DNA of 64,000 bases from Selaginella moellendorffii (taxonomy: Eukaryota; Streptophyta; Lycopodiopsida; Selaginellales; Selaginellaceae): positions 3,650,880-3,714,879 of the forward strand of contig NW_003314261.1 in assembly GCF_000143415.4 (NCBI RefSeq). The letters run 5' to 3'. A model generated the notes under the pieces. The model did no database searches. It was not told the origin of the DNA and worked only from the letters and a program-made list of their open reading frames with translations. Positions within the stretch are counted from its first letter, which is position 1. The number at the start of each line of letters is the position of its first letter. Positions 32,343-42,388 of the stretch are shown here, piece after piece. Made by a program: the position numbers and the translations under genes.

Positions 32343-34238
32343 ATGCCGGCGCTTCTCAAGTACTCGGCGGAGCTCCGCGATGGAATCCCGGTGCTCTACG
32401 GCTCCAATGGATTCCCGTTGAAGTGTTCCAGGTTTGAGCCGGCAGGGCATTCCTTCCATGCCGCGGCGCTCAAGCTGCTAGGGCTTGGGGCCGCCATCGC
32501 GGAGGACGACGACGACGACGATGAAATATTGGGCTCCAAGAACGAGTTTGGGGATTCGTACTATGCCAAGGGGAAGAAGAAGGTCGGCGGATCGGAGCAG
32601 CAGGATCACTACGCGCTGCTGGGGCTGAGCCATCTCCGGTTTCTAGCCAGCGAGGAGCAAATTCGTAAGGCGTACAGGGAGGTCGCGCTCAAGCACCACC
32701 CGGACAAGCAGGCTGCGCTTATTCTCCTGGAAGATGGCGAGGACGCTAGAGAGGCCAAGAAGCAGGAGATTGATGCCCACTTCAAGGCGATCCAGGAGGC
32801 TTACGAGGTGCTCGTCGATCCTGTCAAGAGGAGGGCCTACGATTCCGTGGACGAGTTTGACGACGAGGTTCCATCGGATTGCGCGGTCGAGAGTTTCTTC
32901 CAGGTTTATGGGCCGGTGTTCTTGAGGAATGGACGGTGGTCGGTGATCCAACCGGTGCCAGAGCTCGGGCAGATGACCAGCTCGATGGCGGAGGTGGACA
33001 AGTTCTACGATTTCTGGTTTTCGTTTAAGAGCTGGAGGGAGTTCCCACACGCGGACGAGTTTGAGGTGGAGCAAGCCGAGGGGCGGGAGCACAGGAGGTG
33101 GATGGAGAGGCAGAACCTCAAGCTTCGCGAGAAGGCAAAGAAGGAGGAGTCCGCGAGAGTGAGGACCTTGGTGGAGAATGCGTACAAACGGGACCCCAGG
33201 ATCATACGTAGACGGGAGGACGAGAAGGCCGCGAAGTTGATGAAGAAGCAAGCAAAGCTTCTGGCCAAGAAGGAGAAGGAGGACCAGGCGGCCAAGGCTC
33301 TGGAGGAGGAGAGGTTGCGGAAGGAGGAGGAGGAGAAGCGTCTAGCGGAGGAAGCGGCGGCGCAGAAAAAGCTCAAGGAGAAGGAGAAGAAGCTGGTCCG
33401 AAAGGAGAGGTCGAGGCTGCGGAGTCTTGCGGCCGGGGTGGTGTCCAGCAAGGCGTTTGCAACGAAGGAGGAGGACGTCGAGGCGTTGTGCTCGAAGCTC
33501 GACTTGGCGCAGCTGAAAGCTTTGTGCGAGAAGCTGGAAGGCTGCGGTGGATCCATGACCGACGTTGGCTCGGCTCTCTCGGCGGCACTGGACGGGGCCG
33601 AGGGCGAGAGTAATGATCCCGCGGACGAAGATAAAAATGCGCAAGCTCCCGTGTTGATGGAAGAGAAGAAGGAGAAGGAGCGGCCGTGGACGAGGGAAGA
33701 AGTCGATTTGCTCCGCAAGGCGATGGCCAAGTATCCGAAAGGAACGTCACAGCGCTGGGAAGTCGTCAGTAACTACATCGGCACCGGCAGATCGGTGGAG
33801 GAGATACTCAAGGCGATCAAGACGGTGCTCCTGCAAAAGCCCGACTCCTCCAAGGCGTTTGATACGTTCTTGCAAAAGAGGAAGGCGCCGAGCTCCATAG
33901 CTTCGCCGCTGTCCACCAGGGCGGAGGAGGGGACAGAGCTGCCGGGCCAGGAGAATGGAGCAAGCGCCGCCCGCGTCCCTGAAAGTGGCGAGAAGGAGAA
34001 GGATAAAGAGCCGAGCTTGGCGAACGGGAAGACGAGCGTAGCAGAGGATGGTGGTGGTGGCGAGCAGGACGCCTGGAGTGAGACGCAAGAGCTAGCGCTC
34101 GTCAAGGCTCTCAAGACGTTCCCAAAGGAGACTGCGCAGAGGTGGGAGAGGATCGCCGCGGCTGTCCCTGGGAAGAGCAAAGCGCAGTGCTTCAAGAAGT
34201 TTGCTGCGCTACGCGAGAACTTCCGGTCCAAGAAGTAA
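32343..34238 (+). CDS. Zuotin/ZRF1-type J-domain protein with two SANT domains (DNAJC2-like)
   Basis: Intronless 631-residue CDS. The J domain spans about 88-173, with the HPD triplet at 119-121 needed to stimulate Hsp70 ATPase. A charged zuotin-homology helix rich in KEEE/AKK follows (about 240-365). The C-terminus has two Myb/SANT units, RPWTREEVDLLRKAMAKYPK near 446 and DAWSETQELALVKALKTFPK near 577. This order is that of animal DNAJC2/MPP11 and plant GlsA/ZRF1 proteins. They act with Hsp70 at the ribosome exit tunnel, and ZRF1 also binds ubiquitylated H2A in chromatin. Start: first ATG of a frame matching the family N-terminus. Length is normal for the family. Confidence 0.93.
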   Translation: MPALLKYSAELRDGIPVLYGSNGFPLKCSRFEPAGHSFHAAALKLLGLGAAIAEDDDDDDEILGSKNEFGDSYYAKGKKKVGGSEQQDHYALLGLSHLRFLASEEQIRKAYREVALKHHPDKQAALILLEDGEDAREAKKQEIDAHFKAIQEAYEVLVDPVKRRAYDSVDEFDDEVPSDCAVESFFQVYGPVFLRNGRWSVIQPVPELGQMTSSMAEVDKFYDFWFSFKSWREFPHADEFEVEQAEGREHRRWMERQNLKLREKAKKEESARVRTLVENAYKRDPRIIRRREDEKAAKLMKKQAKLLAKKEKEDQAAKALEEERLRKEEEEKRLAEEAAAQKKLKEKEKKLVRKERSRLRSLAAGVVSSKAFATKEEDVEALCSKLDLAQLKALCEKLEGCGGSMTDVGSALSAALDGAEGESNDPADEDKNAQAPVLMEEKKEKERPWTREEVDLLRKAMAKYPKGTSQRWEVVSNYIGTGRSVEEILKAIKTVLLQKPDSSKAFDTFLQKRKAPSSIASPLSTRAEEGTELPGQENGASAARVPESGEKEKDKEPSLANGKTSVAEDGGGGEQDAWSETQELALVKALKTFPKETAQRWERIAAAVPGKSKAQCFKKFAALRENFRSKK

Positions 34239-34254
34239 GCTTGGTTTCGAGGAT

Positions 34255-34680
34255 GATTCTTTGGTTGTGTTTTTAACACCAGAGTCCTACCATTCTTTGC
34301 CTTGTCGGAACAAGGAAGAATAAGCTCTTTATATTTTTGTAGGCCAGACTGGAGAGAAACGTACCGCTTGTATCGACGACTTTCAATAGCTAAGTTGGTA
34401 TTCATATGCTTAAAGAGTAACCAGCAGGGATCGGTCTAGCTCGTTGGAAGCAACCATCTCCGAGAGCTAGCCATCACCGCTTGAACCCAGGGAAAAAGGA
34501 AAAAGATATCTGGAGCTGAGATTGAGGATTTTCAGCTCGCCGCCTCCAAACGCAGCACTTGGATCCCTCTTAATTCATAGCTTAGTAGCAGCTTAGACCG
34601 CAAACCAGCCATCGGGATCGTCACGATACGCCAAGCTTGAAGTGGACCCAAGGATCAGCCACCAAAACCAAGACGGGAGC
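34255..34680. repeat. Patchwork of short duplications from neighbouring genes
   Basis: 34278-34425 is a diverged copy of 34687-34812, the 3' end of the next gene. 34429-34461 copies part of its exon 7 (34975-35008). 34471-34517 matches the NUP96-part intron/exon junction at about 41638-41681 (shared core AGGGAAAAAGGAA). 34531-34550 resembles 42168-42187 of the same gene. No complete gene is present. Confidence 0.6.
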
Positions 34681-34804
34681 AAGAGTTCTACCATTCTTTG
34701 CCTCGTCAACAAGGAAGAAAAGCTTCTCTTTTATATTTTTGTAGGCCAGAGAAACGTACCTCTTGTATCGACGACTTTCAATAGCTAAGTTGGTTATCTT
34801 ATGC

Positions 34805-35932
34805 TTAGAGAGTGATGTACTTGAGCACAGCACCGCGGATCTTTGTCATGAAGTCTGCCGCTTCTTTCTGGAAAAACGCGCACGATCAGTGGAAAAATCG
34901 AGTTTTGGAAAGGCTTGCCTGTCCAGCAGATCTTGCAGTGACAATGTTTTGATCCAGGAGAACTAGGAGAGATCGGTCTAGCTCGTTGGATGCAACCATC
35001 TCCAGCAGCTGAAATTCTGAGAGTTAGATTGGCGATGGCGATGAATGCTAACAGGTTACTGTGGCTTTCTTGTCTTTCGAGGCAAATATCCTTGCGACTC
35101 TTTCCTTGGCTTGGACTAGATCCGTAGCAAGCCTATCATATGCTTCTGCATTGAGCACGCGATTTAGATCACGGAAATAGAGGAGAGAAAAAACAGTTCT
35201 TTCTTTACCAATGCCTTCCGTTAAAACTTTTTGGAGTGCCTCTAGCTCCACGAGCCTATCCTCAATGTCCTGATAACGATACAATGATACAATGATACAA
35301 TGATTTGTGCTTAGCCAGGTACCTGAGTTCTATTGATTTTAAACTTCAAGGAAGCTATCTCCGTGTTTAAAAAGGAAAGGAACGAATCCGTTAATCTGTG
35401 GAAGAGAAAAGAAAAAGTTAGAACAAAGAATCACGCTTGAAACGCTTTGCACCTGAGTCTACATCGAGCAATCTCAAACTCGATCTCTTGCGCTTGAGTC
35501 TCAAGGAAAAATTCGATCAGCCCAGCATCACTCTCTGGAACAACTCGAGCCTAGATAGAGATTACTTAAACCCGGACTAGCAAAGTTTTCTTAATTACCT
35601 CTCGAGCAGCTCTTTGTCGATCCAATTGGCGCTGTGTCTCTTGCCTCGCAATCTCATCCTGCTCGGCATCGCTGCTGAGCTTCTTTTGGATCATCCGCCG
35701 CGTAATGTGGCCAGTCTGCGGCGCTCCAAACAGGTTCTCGGGATCCTAGGGTTTGATCGATGAGATTTCACCTCATTCTCCATCAAAAACATACCCAAAC
35801 CACTCGCGCAGTCGACCCAATTCTAGAATTTCGACCTCTCCTCGCCTGGAATTCGTGAGCGCCGACGCGCAGCCCATTCCCATACCGCAATGGCGTCCAT
35901 TGGCGCGCAACGAAGCTCTGTAGGACGAGCAT
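34805..35932 (-). CDS. Unrecognised 251-residue coiled-coil-like protein, possibly organellar
   Basis: Eight exons on the minus strand: 35795-35932, 35599-35745, 35453-35550, 35323-35395, 35209-35269, 35060-35145, 34919-35008, 34805-34867. They sum to 756 nt in one frame. The N-terminus (about 45 residues, Arg-rich, almost no acidic residues) could be a mitochondrial or plastid targeting peptide. Then come DPENLFGAPQTGHITRR, long Gln/Arg/Glu helices, and a conserved-looking tail (NELDRSLLVLLDQNI, KEAADFMTKIRGAVLKYI). I do not recognise the family. Intron 7 (34868-34918) has a GC donor (CAG/GCAAGC), supported by the frame on both sides. An earlier stop at 35048 is avoided by splicing at 35059. 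Confidence 0.7.
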
Positions 35933-36179
35933 TTTGGTGTGTTCTATCTAGCTCGAGCTAAGTGGATGCCGCGTCAGCAAAACCGCGTCCAATTGCCAAC
36001 CGCCACGTGCCTATCTATATATTATACAGGAATTAGGTTTAGGGCGAGTGGCATTGTTTTTCTAGGGTTTTGATGCGTAAGAGCGCTCGATTCGATCGGG
36101 ATAAGGCTGCTCTTTCCAGCCTTGCGCTCCGCGCCGTTTGATCTCTCAGGGCTGTGGCGCCAGCAGCAGCAATCCTCGC
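35933..36179. promoter_or_regulatory. Divergent promoter region upstream of NUP98-NUP96
   Basis: 247 bp between two divergent start codons. Contains TAGGGTTT (36063-36070) on the NUP98 side. Confidence 0.5.
36063..36070 (+). promoter_or_regulatory. Telo-box-like motif
   Basis: TAGGGTTT lies 110 bp upstream of the NUP98-NUP96 start codon. Confidence 0.4.
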
Positions 36180-39100
36180 ATGATATTCGGATCGAGCAGC
36201 CGTAAGTTTCTACATTCCAGTCGCTAGTGTCTCTGGAAATTCGCTCACTCTCTCCATTTCTCAGCCTTTGGGGCTTCTAGTCCCAGCCTCTTTGGCGGAG
36301 CGTCGGCTTCGTCCAGTCCGTTTGGCTCCACAACATCCACATCTCCGTTTGGGATGAACTCCGCGGCGACGAATCCATTTGCTGCCAAGCCATTTGGGAG
36401 TCCTACCTTTGGGCAGCAGACTGGCGGACTGTTTGGAAGTGGGACTGCTACCGGTGTGTTTGGTGCTTCCCAGGCAGCGCCATTTGGCTCGAGCTCCCCT
36501 GCATTTGGCTCGGCTACTGCGTCTCCCTTTGGCAACACACAATCAGCGTTTGGAGCCAGTGGTATGTGATCGGTCTATGTTTTCTCGTGCTTTGCTAACA
36601 TCTCTACTTTGGTTTTCACTGTGTTTTAGGAAGCCCTGTGTTCGGACAAATTGGACAGAAGCCAGCTTCGCCTTTTGGATCGTTTGGGAATACCTCGTCT
36701 CCCTCGAATCCATTTGCAGCTCCCGCGTTTGGGCAAACACAAGCATCTTTTGGGACACAACAGCTGCCTACTTTTGGTGCTAGTCAACCAGCTTTCGGAG
36801 CGAGCTCGACACCGGCCTTTGGATCGACGTCTGCGTTCAGTAGCCAGCCGGCTGCAAGCTTTGGAAATCCATTTGGAGCCACGAGCTCGGCCTTTGGAAG
36901 CAGCACTCCAGTGTTTGGCCAGTCGGCTCCTGCCTTTGGGACAGCTTCGTCTCCCGCTTTTGGCTCGACTCCTGCAGGTTTTGGCACCGGTGGTTTCAAT
37001 TCTCAGCCTACTTCTGCTTTTGGTAAGTTTTCCAGAGTGTTTTTGGTTGCTCTAACATGAGGTCCTCGCAGGGTCCACAATTTCATTTGGTGCTCGGCCT
37101 GGAAGCCGGGCAATCCCCTACGTTCCAAAGACCGAAATTGATGGATCCGCGACTTTGAAACTGTATTCGATCTCTGCTATAGAGGGATACCACAACAAAA
37201 GTCACGAGGAACTGCGATGGGAGGATTATCAGGCTGGAGACAAGGGTGGGTTTCTGGTTTTCATTCTTGATTGCTCACTAATTCTTTTGCGGTTTAGGTG
37301 GCCCGGCACCGAATAATACTGGGGTTTTTGGTCAGCCTTCAAGCAGCAGCCCATTCGGGTCATCATCTCTTACTCCAAGCGTAAATCCATTTGGTGCTTC
37401 AAGCTCTTTTTCCCAGCAACAAAAGCCTCAAACTAGTTTTCCGTCTTTTTCGACTACTTCCACTCCTACATTCGGTTCGTCACCTTCTATTTTCAATTCT
37501 GTGAGCGCTCCGGCCATTAGCAGCGCTCCCAGTTTTGGAACTTTCAACAGCTCCCCCTCCTTGTTTAATACCCAGTCGGCGTTCAGTACTCCCTCGAGTA
37601 CACCAGCATTTGGAAATAGTTCGTTTGGTGTCCAACAAGCTCCTATATTTCCATCGCCACAAACAACGCAACCAGTTTTCGGGCAGTCTTCTGCCCCCAT
37701 CTTTGGAAGTTCAAACTCTAGTAGCCTTTTCAACAACATGAGCCAACCCAAACCTGCTGGCGCCCCAAGTGTAAGTCTAATATCTTTGTGTGCTTTGTTT
37801 TCCTTATTGATGATAGATTTGTCTTCAGTTCTTTCCTTCATCTCAACCCAACACGACGTCATTCTCTTTTCCATCCCAGACCCAACCGCAAGGTATGATT
37901 CTTGATATTTACTGTTACAAACAACTGACACTTTTATTTTCAGGATTATTCCAAAGCACGCCCAGTTTGACACCCTTTGCACCTCCGTAAGTAGCTTTGA
38001 AAGAAATAAAATTTTCTTCTCTTTCTTCTCTTACATGTTTAATTTCAGGACCATTTCAACTACAATGGCTCCCATGCCTGCTCCTGTAAGTGCGCCATTT
38101 GGAACATTGCCGGCTATGCCGCAGATGTCTATCGGGCGAGCGGCAGGATCAAATCCAACTGTTCAATATGGAATATCGAGTATACCTGTAAGTTTCTTGA
38201 ACTTCTCTTGGAAGAACGCTGACGAAGATGAACTATGATTTGCAGGTGTCAGACAGGCCGGCGCAAATACATTCTAATTCCCTACTCATCCCAAGACACA
38301 TCACGCCCAGATCAAAAATCAGGATGCATGCGAGAAAATCCAATGCAAAGAAGGACTCTCCGAAGGTATCCTTTTTCAGTGAAGGTGAAGAAGCACCAGT
38401 GACTCCGAAGGCAGATGTATCTATTATTCCACGAGAGAATCCACGTGCGTTGTTTATACATCAAGTGAACCAGGCCCCTGTGACTGCAGTGGCTGCTAAG
38501 CGAGCACCTGATATCGTGAATTTGGAGCACAGTGAAGGTAGCTTTTACTCGTCAGTATCTTTTTCCTAACATGTTTGCTTGATTGACAGATTTATATAAC
38601 GAACCGAAATCTTTTCCTGTTGTTGGCGACGATTCATTGCCACCGGATATGTCAGGTTCGAAGCTTTCTTCCGTCGTATGTAACATGGAGCTGATTGTTT
38701 TTCTCTACAGGACTTGATTGGTCTATTCCAAGTACTACAGATGGTCTGCAAGCCGCCCCTCCTAAAAAGGTTTCGTCTAAGTCTCCATCAAAGCAGAATG
38801 GTGTTCGAGAAGAACTCAACCACAGGGGTAATGGATACATATCCCTGACGGGTCACAGGGCTGGAGAAGCAGCTATAGCTTATGAACATGGGGCTGATAT
38901 CGAAGCTTTGATGCCGAAACTCAAACACTCTGATTATTATACGGAACCGAGGGTGCAAGAGCTGGCAGCTAAAGAGCGTGCAGAACCAGGATACTGCCGG
39001 CGAGTGTCTGATTTTATAGTTGGCCGAAAAGGATATGGTCACATCAAATTTCTTGGAGAGACAGATGTCAGACGTCTTGATATCGAAGGGATCATCCAGT

Positions 39101-42100
39101 TCAACAAGTGTGAAGTGCTGGTCTATATGGATGAGAGTAAGAAGCCTCCTCTCGGACAGGGATTGAACAAGCCTGCGGAGGTCACTCTTTTAAATGTCAT
39201 GTGCATTGACAAATCTACTGGACGCAGCGTCACAGATGGGGCACAAGCGGAACGGTTTGAAAAGAAGTTGAAGAAGAAAACTCAAGCGCAGGGTGCAGAG
39301 TTCGTTTCTTTTGATGTCTTGAAAGGTGAATGGACATTTCGAGTGAAGCACTTCAGCCGTTATGCTTTTGATGAGTCGGAGGACTCGGAGGACGATGCTT
39401 TGGAATCTGGAAAACTGGTTCCCGCTGTTATGGATATGATGGAAGGGGTCGAGGATGAGGCTGCTTACAGGGAAAATGGCGCAGAGGTATTTCTGGAATC
39501 GCGAGGTCCGTCTTCTGTGGACGAAGGAGAAGAAGAGCTCATGGAGGATGTGAGATCAAGGAACCATAGGACAGCTCTGCCTCATTCATTGCCCGCGCAG
39601 CTTAAACTGGATCCATTGAAGTTGCACCAGCTCAAAGCATCGTTCTTTCCTCTGGATGAAAACGAGTCGGCAGAAATGACTGACGTTGGTACCTACAAGA
39701 AATCAACTCCGCCGTCGGTTATCAAGCAGTACAAGTCCAGTTTGGAAGAAGGCGAGTTAAAACGTCCATCGAAGCAGATAAAGCTGAGTCCTCATTCACT
39801 ATGGCAACGGTCACCAATGCTTCTGCCGCAGCAATCGTCCTTCCAGGCTCTTACTGCTCCAACGCCATCACTGGTGAAGACTTCGAGAAAGCTAACGTCT
39901 GGTTTCCGGCTTCAGGAATCTGACAGCGAAAAACTTTTGTCCACGAGCAATTCGGGTGGTGGTGTTGTCGATGCTGCACTTTTCATGGGGACCTCTTTCC
40001 GTGCCGGTTGGGGTCCAAACGGAGTGTTGGTACATTCTGGTTCCTCTGTGGGCCAGTCCAAAGCGACTACGGTGGTTTCGTCCTCCATAAAACTTGAGAC
40101 GGTTTCTCTCGACAGAACTGCAAGAGACGATCGAGGTAAAGTCAAGGATATCCTTCTTGATTTTCAGTTTAATGCTCCTCTCGCGCTGCACATGTCCCTG
40201 AGCAAGGTTGTGAGCGAAAGTAACGGCTTGAAGATGCGGAGCTTGGTTTGTAGCAAGGATCAGCTGGAAAGGCTCACCAACGACTACGAGGACCTGATCG
40301 AAAAGCAGCATGGTACTCCAGGTGTATCCGCAGCTGATCAGCTGGTTTTAAAGCATCAGGTGCTGGCATGGCAGCTCATCTGTGTTCTCTTCTCGGAGAA
40401 GGATGCTCTGGTCACCGAAACGGAAGAGGCTTCAGAAAGCATGGCTGAGATGAAAGCCCGTATAGCGAACATCGATCCGGGAACTGAAACTCTAGTGCGC
40501 AAGGCTGCATTTAGTGGCTGGCTACAGGACAGCGTCTTTCATCTGGTCCAGGCCGACTTAGACTCAACCGGGAAGGACGCGAGCCATATCAGGGATATAA
40601 TGGTCTTATTAACTGGCAAACAGGTGGAGCTGGGTGTGAGAAAGGCCATCCTTGCAGGGGACGTTCGTTTGGCGTGCCTGCTGAGCCAGGGCGGTGGACT
40701 GGTGGCAAACAGGGAGGACATCTTGTCGCAGTTGGAGGTCTGGGAGTCGGAGGGACTTTGCGACGGTCTCATCGAAAATGACAGGATATCGCTGTTCAGG
40801 CTGCTTGGAGGAGATATCCACGGTTCTCTCGGCGATCAAGAGATTGACTGGAAGCGCTTCATGGGGATGTTGATGTGGTACACGCTGCCTCCTGAGGCTG
40901 GGCTTCCGGACATCATCCTCGAGTTTCAACGTCTTGTTGAGGAGGGAGACGCGTTTAAGCCGGTTCCCATGTACATTGAAGAAGCACCAGTGGAGGTCAA
41001 GGAAGCTCCAGCACCACCGCCGGCCTATGACAGCGCTTACTATCTCATGCTTTTGCATGCGAGAGGGAGCCTTGACGAATCAGATGTGAACAAGATGTTT
41101 TCCTCCTCGGCATCTACATTTGATCGTCTGGATCACCGGGCCGCTTGGCATCAGAAGGAAGTTCTCCAGGCAATCGGCGTTTTGAATCAGTCGGATTCCT
41201 ACGCGCTGGACATGAGTTTTGTCTCACAGCTTCTTGCCGCCAACTTGATACATTGGGCAATTTACGTGGTACTCCATATGCCAGTGTGCCCGGAAACTAC
41301 AGGTTTGCACGAGAAGGTGGTCAAGGATATACTGAGCCAGTACTCTGAAGTTTGGAGCAACTCGGAGGTTCAGCAGAAGTTTATAGAGGACGAACTCGGT
41401 ATTCCACCGGAGTGGCTGCACGAGACTTTGGTAAGCTATGTGGGCTCAGTGCGTGTTCTTCTGACTCTTAGGATGTTTTTTCAGGCTATCTACTGGCTGT
41501 ACCGGGGAGACTTTGAGAAGAGCCTTGTGCATTACCTCAAAAGCTTTATGTGGCAAGAGGCTCACGTCGTGTTTATGACCAAGGTGTCCGCATCTTTGCT
41601 GCTAAATGGTAAGCAATTGGTTTTTGGTAGGCTATGGTCATCACCACTTGAACGCAGGGAAAAAGGAAGAGATTTGGAGCTACGCGAGCCAGATGGATGC
41701 GCATAAAATGGAGATCGAGAACTGGGACATTGGCTCCGGCTTGTACATAGACTTCTTTACTCTCCTGGGGTCCTTCGAGAACAGCGAGGCTTATGATACA
41801 GAGCTGGTACGTTCTTTCTAAAACCAATCTCGGTTCCACATTCTAAAGGCTGGTATTTCCTTCGTTTTGTAGGAATCTCCTGTGGAAGCCAAGATGTGTG
41901 CGTGCAAGGACTTCTTCGAGAGGCTCAAGGAGTCGCAACGATTGTGGGAAGCTAAAGCTTCGAAGCTACTGAGGTATAGTTCGTGTAGATTTTGTTTTTC
42001 TTCTCTTCGAGTGAGACTAATCGATCTTGTTAGCAGGCTTGCGTTGACGAGGATGGCCGATGAAGTGGCGGCGCTCCTGGTGAGCGAGAGCAAAGTTAAG

Positions 42101-42235
42101 CGCGTGGATGCGTCACTGGAGATGGAAATCCAGAGCGTCGCGATGGAGGCTGGAAGTCCCGAAGACGTCCAGCTTTGCCGCCTCCAAGGAGCCGTGTCAA
42201 GCTTCTCCAACTGGATCGTCCAAATCGCCGCGTGA
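36180..42235 (+). CDS. NUP98-NUP96: NUP98-NUP96 nucleoporin precursor (single fused gene)
   Basis: Fifteen exons: 36180-36201, 36265-36561, 36630-37022, 37072-37245, 37298-37770, 37829-37892, 37944-37986, 38049-38187, 38246-38537, 38590-38655, 38711-41430, 41485-41608, 41658-41806, 41873-41973, 42037-42235. They sum to 5256 nt and 1751 residues. The N-terminal third is FG repeats (PFG, AFG, GLFG). It is interrupted by a GLEBS-type motif (YVPKTEIDG, then [16 protein letters not shown]), which in animals binds the export factor RAE1. The autoproteolytic domain runs from [11 protein letters not shown] to [15 protein letters not shown]; self-cleavage after Phe at HF/S gives NUP98 of about 869 residues. 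The rest (about 882 residues) is NUP96-like, a scaffold part of the NUP107-160 complex. In Arabidopsis the two proteins come from separate genes, to my knowledge. Confidence 0.92.
39349..39357 (+). other. Autoproteolysis site His-Phe/Ser
   Basis: Codons CAC TTC AGC encode H868-F869-S870 at the end of the peptidase S59 domain. The Ser is the nucleophile of the N-O acyl shift that separates NUP98 from NUP96 in animals and fungi. The flanking context VKHFSRYAF is well conserved. Confidence 0.85.
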
Positions 42236-42388
42236 AAGTTTGCCTGTGTGTTACAAATAAATGTGTGTGAAAGAAAAGAAAGATTCTTCCCGTGTGTAAT
42301 GGTATATTCTCTAGGGTTCTTGGGTCGATAATAAAAGGGTCCCATTTTCTTGCGTGGAATATTTCTAGGGTTCTTGGGCAAGGACAGG
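42236..42388 (+). promoter_or_regulatory. Short spacer between NUP98-NUP96 and SRP receptor
   Basis: Only 153 bp. It carries an AATAAA-like site (42256) for the upstream gene and two copies of CTAGGGTTCTTGGG (42311 and 42364) before the downstream ATG. The second copy is a telo-box variant. Confidence 0.5.

Noticed and set aside
35048-35059. TAG as the end of the 251-residue gene
   Set aside because: Splicing at GTAACC restores an open frame into two more exons with coding character.
41609-41630. A 22-nt intron suggested by GT and the first AG
   Set aside because: Too short to splice; the AG at 41657 gives a normal 49-nt intron and a better match to NUP96.
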